Origin: Suilimivivens sp963638365
GTDB taxonomy: Bacteria; Bacillota; Clostridia; Lachnospirales; Lachnospiraceae
NCBI GenBank assembly: GCA_963638365.1
Contig: CAVHRK010000120.1
Span: 59,681-123,680, forward strand
Reading direction: 5' to 3'
DNA: 64,000 bases
Positions 62,190 to 64,000 of this stretch are shown one piece after another. The notes below the pieces were generated by a model, which saw only the letters and a list, made by a program, of their open reading frames with translations, did no database searches and was not told the DNA's origin. Position numbers and translations under genes: made by a program. Numbering within the stretch: the first letter of the stretch is position 1; every line of letters starts with the position of its first letter.

Positions 62190-64000
62190 ATGAGTCAAAC
62201 TGTCAGAAGACAATTAATAGAAATTTCAAATACACTTCGAGATGCCAATGATCTACTGGGAAAATTATTTCAGGGAGTTGCAGATGAAGAGATGATGGAA
62301 CTTCTGACGGACTGTCAAAACTGTGCAATCACTATGGGAAATAAAATTGAGACAGTGTATGGTTTGGGATTAAAAAGCATCCATGCACTGGAAAATTACT
62401 GTGAGAGTATTTATCAGATATCACAGCACCTGGACAGCCTGTCAGAATGCATGGAAATCTATGATCGTACAAAGGAACAATTGCTTGAAGTACAGAGAGA
62501 TATAGAAGAGATACCGGACAAGAAGGAGATTGCCTTTATGCCTTATAAGGCATCTATGTGGGATTCCCTTGAAAGCGTCTATCTGGCAGCGAAAGAAGAT
62601 GAAAATTGTGAAACCTATGTGATTCCCATTCCTTACTTTGATCGTAAGGCAGATAAAACATTGGGAGAGATGCATTATGAGGGAGAAGAATATCCGACCA
62701 ATATTCCAATCACTAACTGGGAAAAGTATAACTTTGAAGAACGACTGCCGGATGTGATCTATATTCATAATGCATACGATGACAGCAATCTGGTAACCTG
62801 TGTGCATCCACGTTTTTTTAGCAGTAACTTAAAAAAGTATACGGAAGAGCTAGTATATATTCCTTACTTTGTATTGGAAGAAATTGATCCCAATGATCAG
62901 GTAAAGATTAATGCTATGAAGCATTTTTGCTTCCTGCCAGGGATTGTGAATGCAGATAGAGTGATCCTGCAATCCGAAAATATGCGTCAAATTTATATGA
63001 ATGAATATACAAAAGTAGTGGAAACAGCCGGAGGAATAATAGACCGGAAGCTGCTGGAAGAGAAGTTTTTAGGTACAGGTTCTCCTAAATTTGATAAAGT
63101 TATGAATACAAAGAAGGAGGATCTGGATATCCCGGAAGAATGGCTTCGCATTATAAAGAAGCCGGATGACAGCTGGAAAAAAATCATTTTTTATAATACG
63201 AGCGTAACCGCGTTACTTCAGTATAATGAAAAGATGTTGGATAAAATGCGCTATGTGTTTAATGTTTTTAAGCAGCATCAGAATGAGGTGGCACTATTAT
63301 GGCGTCCTCATCCGTTGATTAAAACTACCATCGAATCTATGAGACCACAATTATGGGAAGAATATAGTAAGATTGTAGATCAATACAGGGAAGAAGGATG
63401 GGGGATTTACGATGACTCCAGTGATGTTGATCGAGCAGTGATACTTTGCGATGCTTATTATGGGGATCAGAGTAGTGTGGTACAGTTGGTAGAAAAGGCT
63501 GGAAAACCTGCACTGTTGCAAGCTGTTATAGATTATCATAATACATTATTAGCTTCAGATGGAGCATGCTTGGTTGGAGATGAAGTTTGGTTTGTAGAAA
63601 CAGAAACAAATTCTTTATGCTCATTAACTATTAAAGATGCAGTGATTCATATGGAAAGACCATTTGATAAATCTTTTATTAGACGATCCATTTATCGTTT
63701 AATAGCTGGTCAAGGTAAAATTTATGGTTTCCCAGGATGGGGAAATAGGATATGTAAATATGATATGGATGAACAGACCATGGATTTCTTTCAAGAGAAA
63801 ACTCAAAAGAAAATTTGGTGCGAATACTATGCATTGGAAAGATATGAGAATTATATATTTTTTTTCCCAATGCTAGGATTCAAAATTATGAAAATAGATT
63901 TAAATGATTTTAGTCATGTAGAATTTATATGTTTACCTATTTTAGAAATCGGGAAAAAGGGATATTTTACGAAAAGGTTCATAAGGAAAGATGATTATCT
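62190..64000 (+). CDS. TagB/TagF-like polyol-phosphate transferase with possible C-terminal propeller (partial, runs off the window)
   Basis: The frame from ATG at 62190 is open to the end of the window, at least 603 residues. Residues about 110-450 resemble CDP-glycerol/ribitol glycerophosphotransferases: LLWRPHPLIKTT (about 370) and YYGDQSSVVQLVEKAGKPALL (about 425) carry the conserved His-Pro and Asp-Ser motifs. The N-terminus is a helical region. After residue about 450, repeated short segments (GDEVWFVETETN, GKIYGFPGWGNRICKYDMDEQTM, NYIFFFPMLGFKIMKID) look like beta-propeller blades. It would use the CDP-polyol made by the preceding enzymes. The start follows GAAAGTGATT. Confidence 0.75.
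   Translation, partial: MSQTVRRQLIEISNTLRDANDLLGKLFQGVADEEMMELLTDCQNCAITMGNKIETVYGLGLKSIHALENYCESIYQISQHLDSLSECMEIYDRTKEQLLEVQRDIEEIPDKKEIAFMPYKASMWDSLESVYLAAKEDENCETYVIPIPYFDRKADKTLGEMHYEGEEYPTNIPITNWEKYNFEERLPDVIYIHNAYDDSNLVTCVHPRFFSSNLKKYTEELVYIPYFVLEEIDPNDQVKINAMKHFCFLPGIVNADRVILQSENMRQIYMNEYTKVVETAGGIIDRKLLEEKFLGTGSPKFDKVMNTKKEDLDIPEEWLRIIKKPDDSWKKIIFYNTSVTALLQYNEKMLDKMRYVFNVFKQHQNEVALLWRPHPLIKTTIESMRPQLWEEYSKIVDQYREEGWGIYDDSSDVDRAVILCDAYYGDQSSVVQLVEKAGKPALLQAVIDYHNTLLASDGACLVGDEVWFVETETNSLCSLTIKDAVIHMERPFDKSFIRRSIYRLIAGQGKIYGFPGWGNRICKYDMDEQTMDFFQEKTQKKIWCEYYALERYENYIFFFPMLGFKIMKIDLNDFSHVEFICLPILEIGKKGYFTKRFIRKDDY

Noticed and set aside
1..64000. tRNA, rRNA or complete insertion sequence
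   Set aside because: I looked through the intergenic stretches for cloverleaf ends, rRNA-like blocks and transposase genes with inverted ends and saw none; the Rpn-type genes have no recognisable terminal repeats.

Overview
The window looks like a chromosomal segment of a motile, strictly anaerobic gut Firmicute, most likely a Lachnospiraceae member. This is inferred from gene content: intracellular glycoside hydrolases of families GH9 and GH31, rubrerythrin plus an FprA-type flavodiiron protein, FliW/CsrA-controlled flagellins, sigma28 promoters, purine-rich GGAGG ribosome sites and several small proteins typical of that family. No rRNA, tRNA, CRISPR array, phage or complete insertion sequence is visible.

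Layout. 1-840: end of a gene of unknown function and two small unknown genes. 1040-2800: a toxin-antitoxin-like locus (HTH protein carrying a HipS-like domain, then a HipA-like kinase core) and the stump of another antitoxin gene. 2970-3970: a secreted protein whose signal peptide is put out of frame by a G9 run. 4080-18540: metabolism and membrane genes (glycosyltransferase, GH31 alpha-xylosidase, AraC regulator, MATE exporter, acyltransferase, GH9 hydrolase, rubrerythrin, ketopantoate reductase-like protein, aldo/keto reductase). 18540-21250: a UvrD-like helicase followed by a 51-bp tandem repeat array. 21250-31040: Nudix enzymes, membrane proteins, a toxin-like membrane-anchored protein, a shortened MocR regulator, a TrmH-type methyltransferase, an amidohydrolase, DegV and an aldehyde dehydrogenase. 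31060-33780: two MarR regulators back to back with clear palindromic operators, the second leading into a MATE exporter. 33880-41520: an Rpn-type nuclease, HD hydrolase, C69 dipeptidase, flavodiiron protein, chemoreceptor and MBL hydrolase. 41640-44580: pyrimidine salvage (upp, then pyrR-uraA behind a PyrR attenuator).

44670-64000 is a late flagellar region: flgM-flgN-flgK-flgK-flgL-fliW-csrA, then an interruption by a solitary HipA-like kinase and an Rpn-type nuclease, then flagellin 1, flaG-fliD-fliS-fliT-like, flagellin 2, and an operon of two tandem IspD/TarI-type cytidylyltransferases with a large TagB/TagF-like transferase that runs off the window. Five sigma28-type promoters can be read (before flgM, flagellin 1, flaG, flagellin 2 and the cytidylyltransferase operon). 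FlgM would hold sigma28 inactive until hooks are complete. FliW-CsrA would then tune flagellin translation; the flagellin 2 leader has a hairpin with AGGGAA in its loop upstream of a GGA-containing Shine-Dalgarno, the usual layout of a CsrA target. The last operon is plausibly for decorating flagella or the cell surface with a CDP-activated polyol.

The observations most worth following are the HipBST-like locus with its differently arranged second copy, the G9 switch candidate, the exact 51-bp repeat array, and the sigma28 leader with a five-codon mini-ORF and terminator before the cytidylyltransferases.
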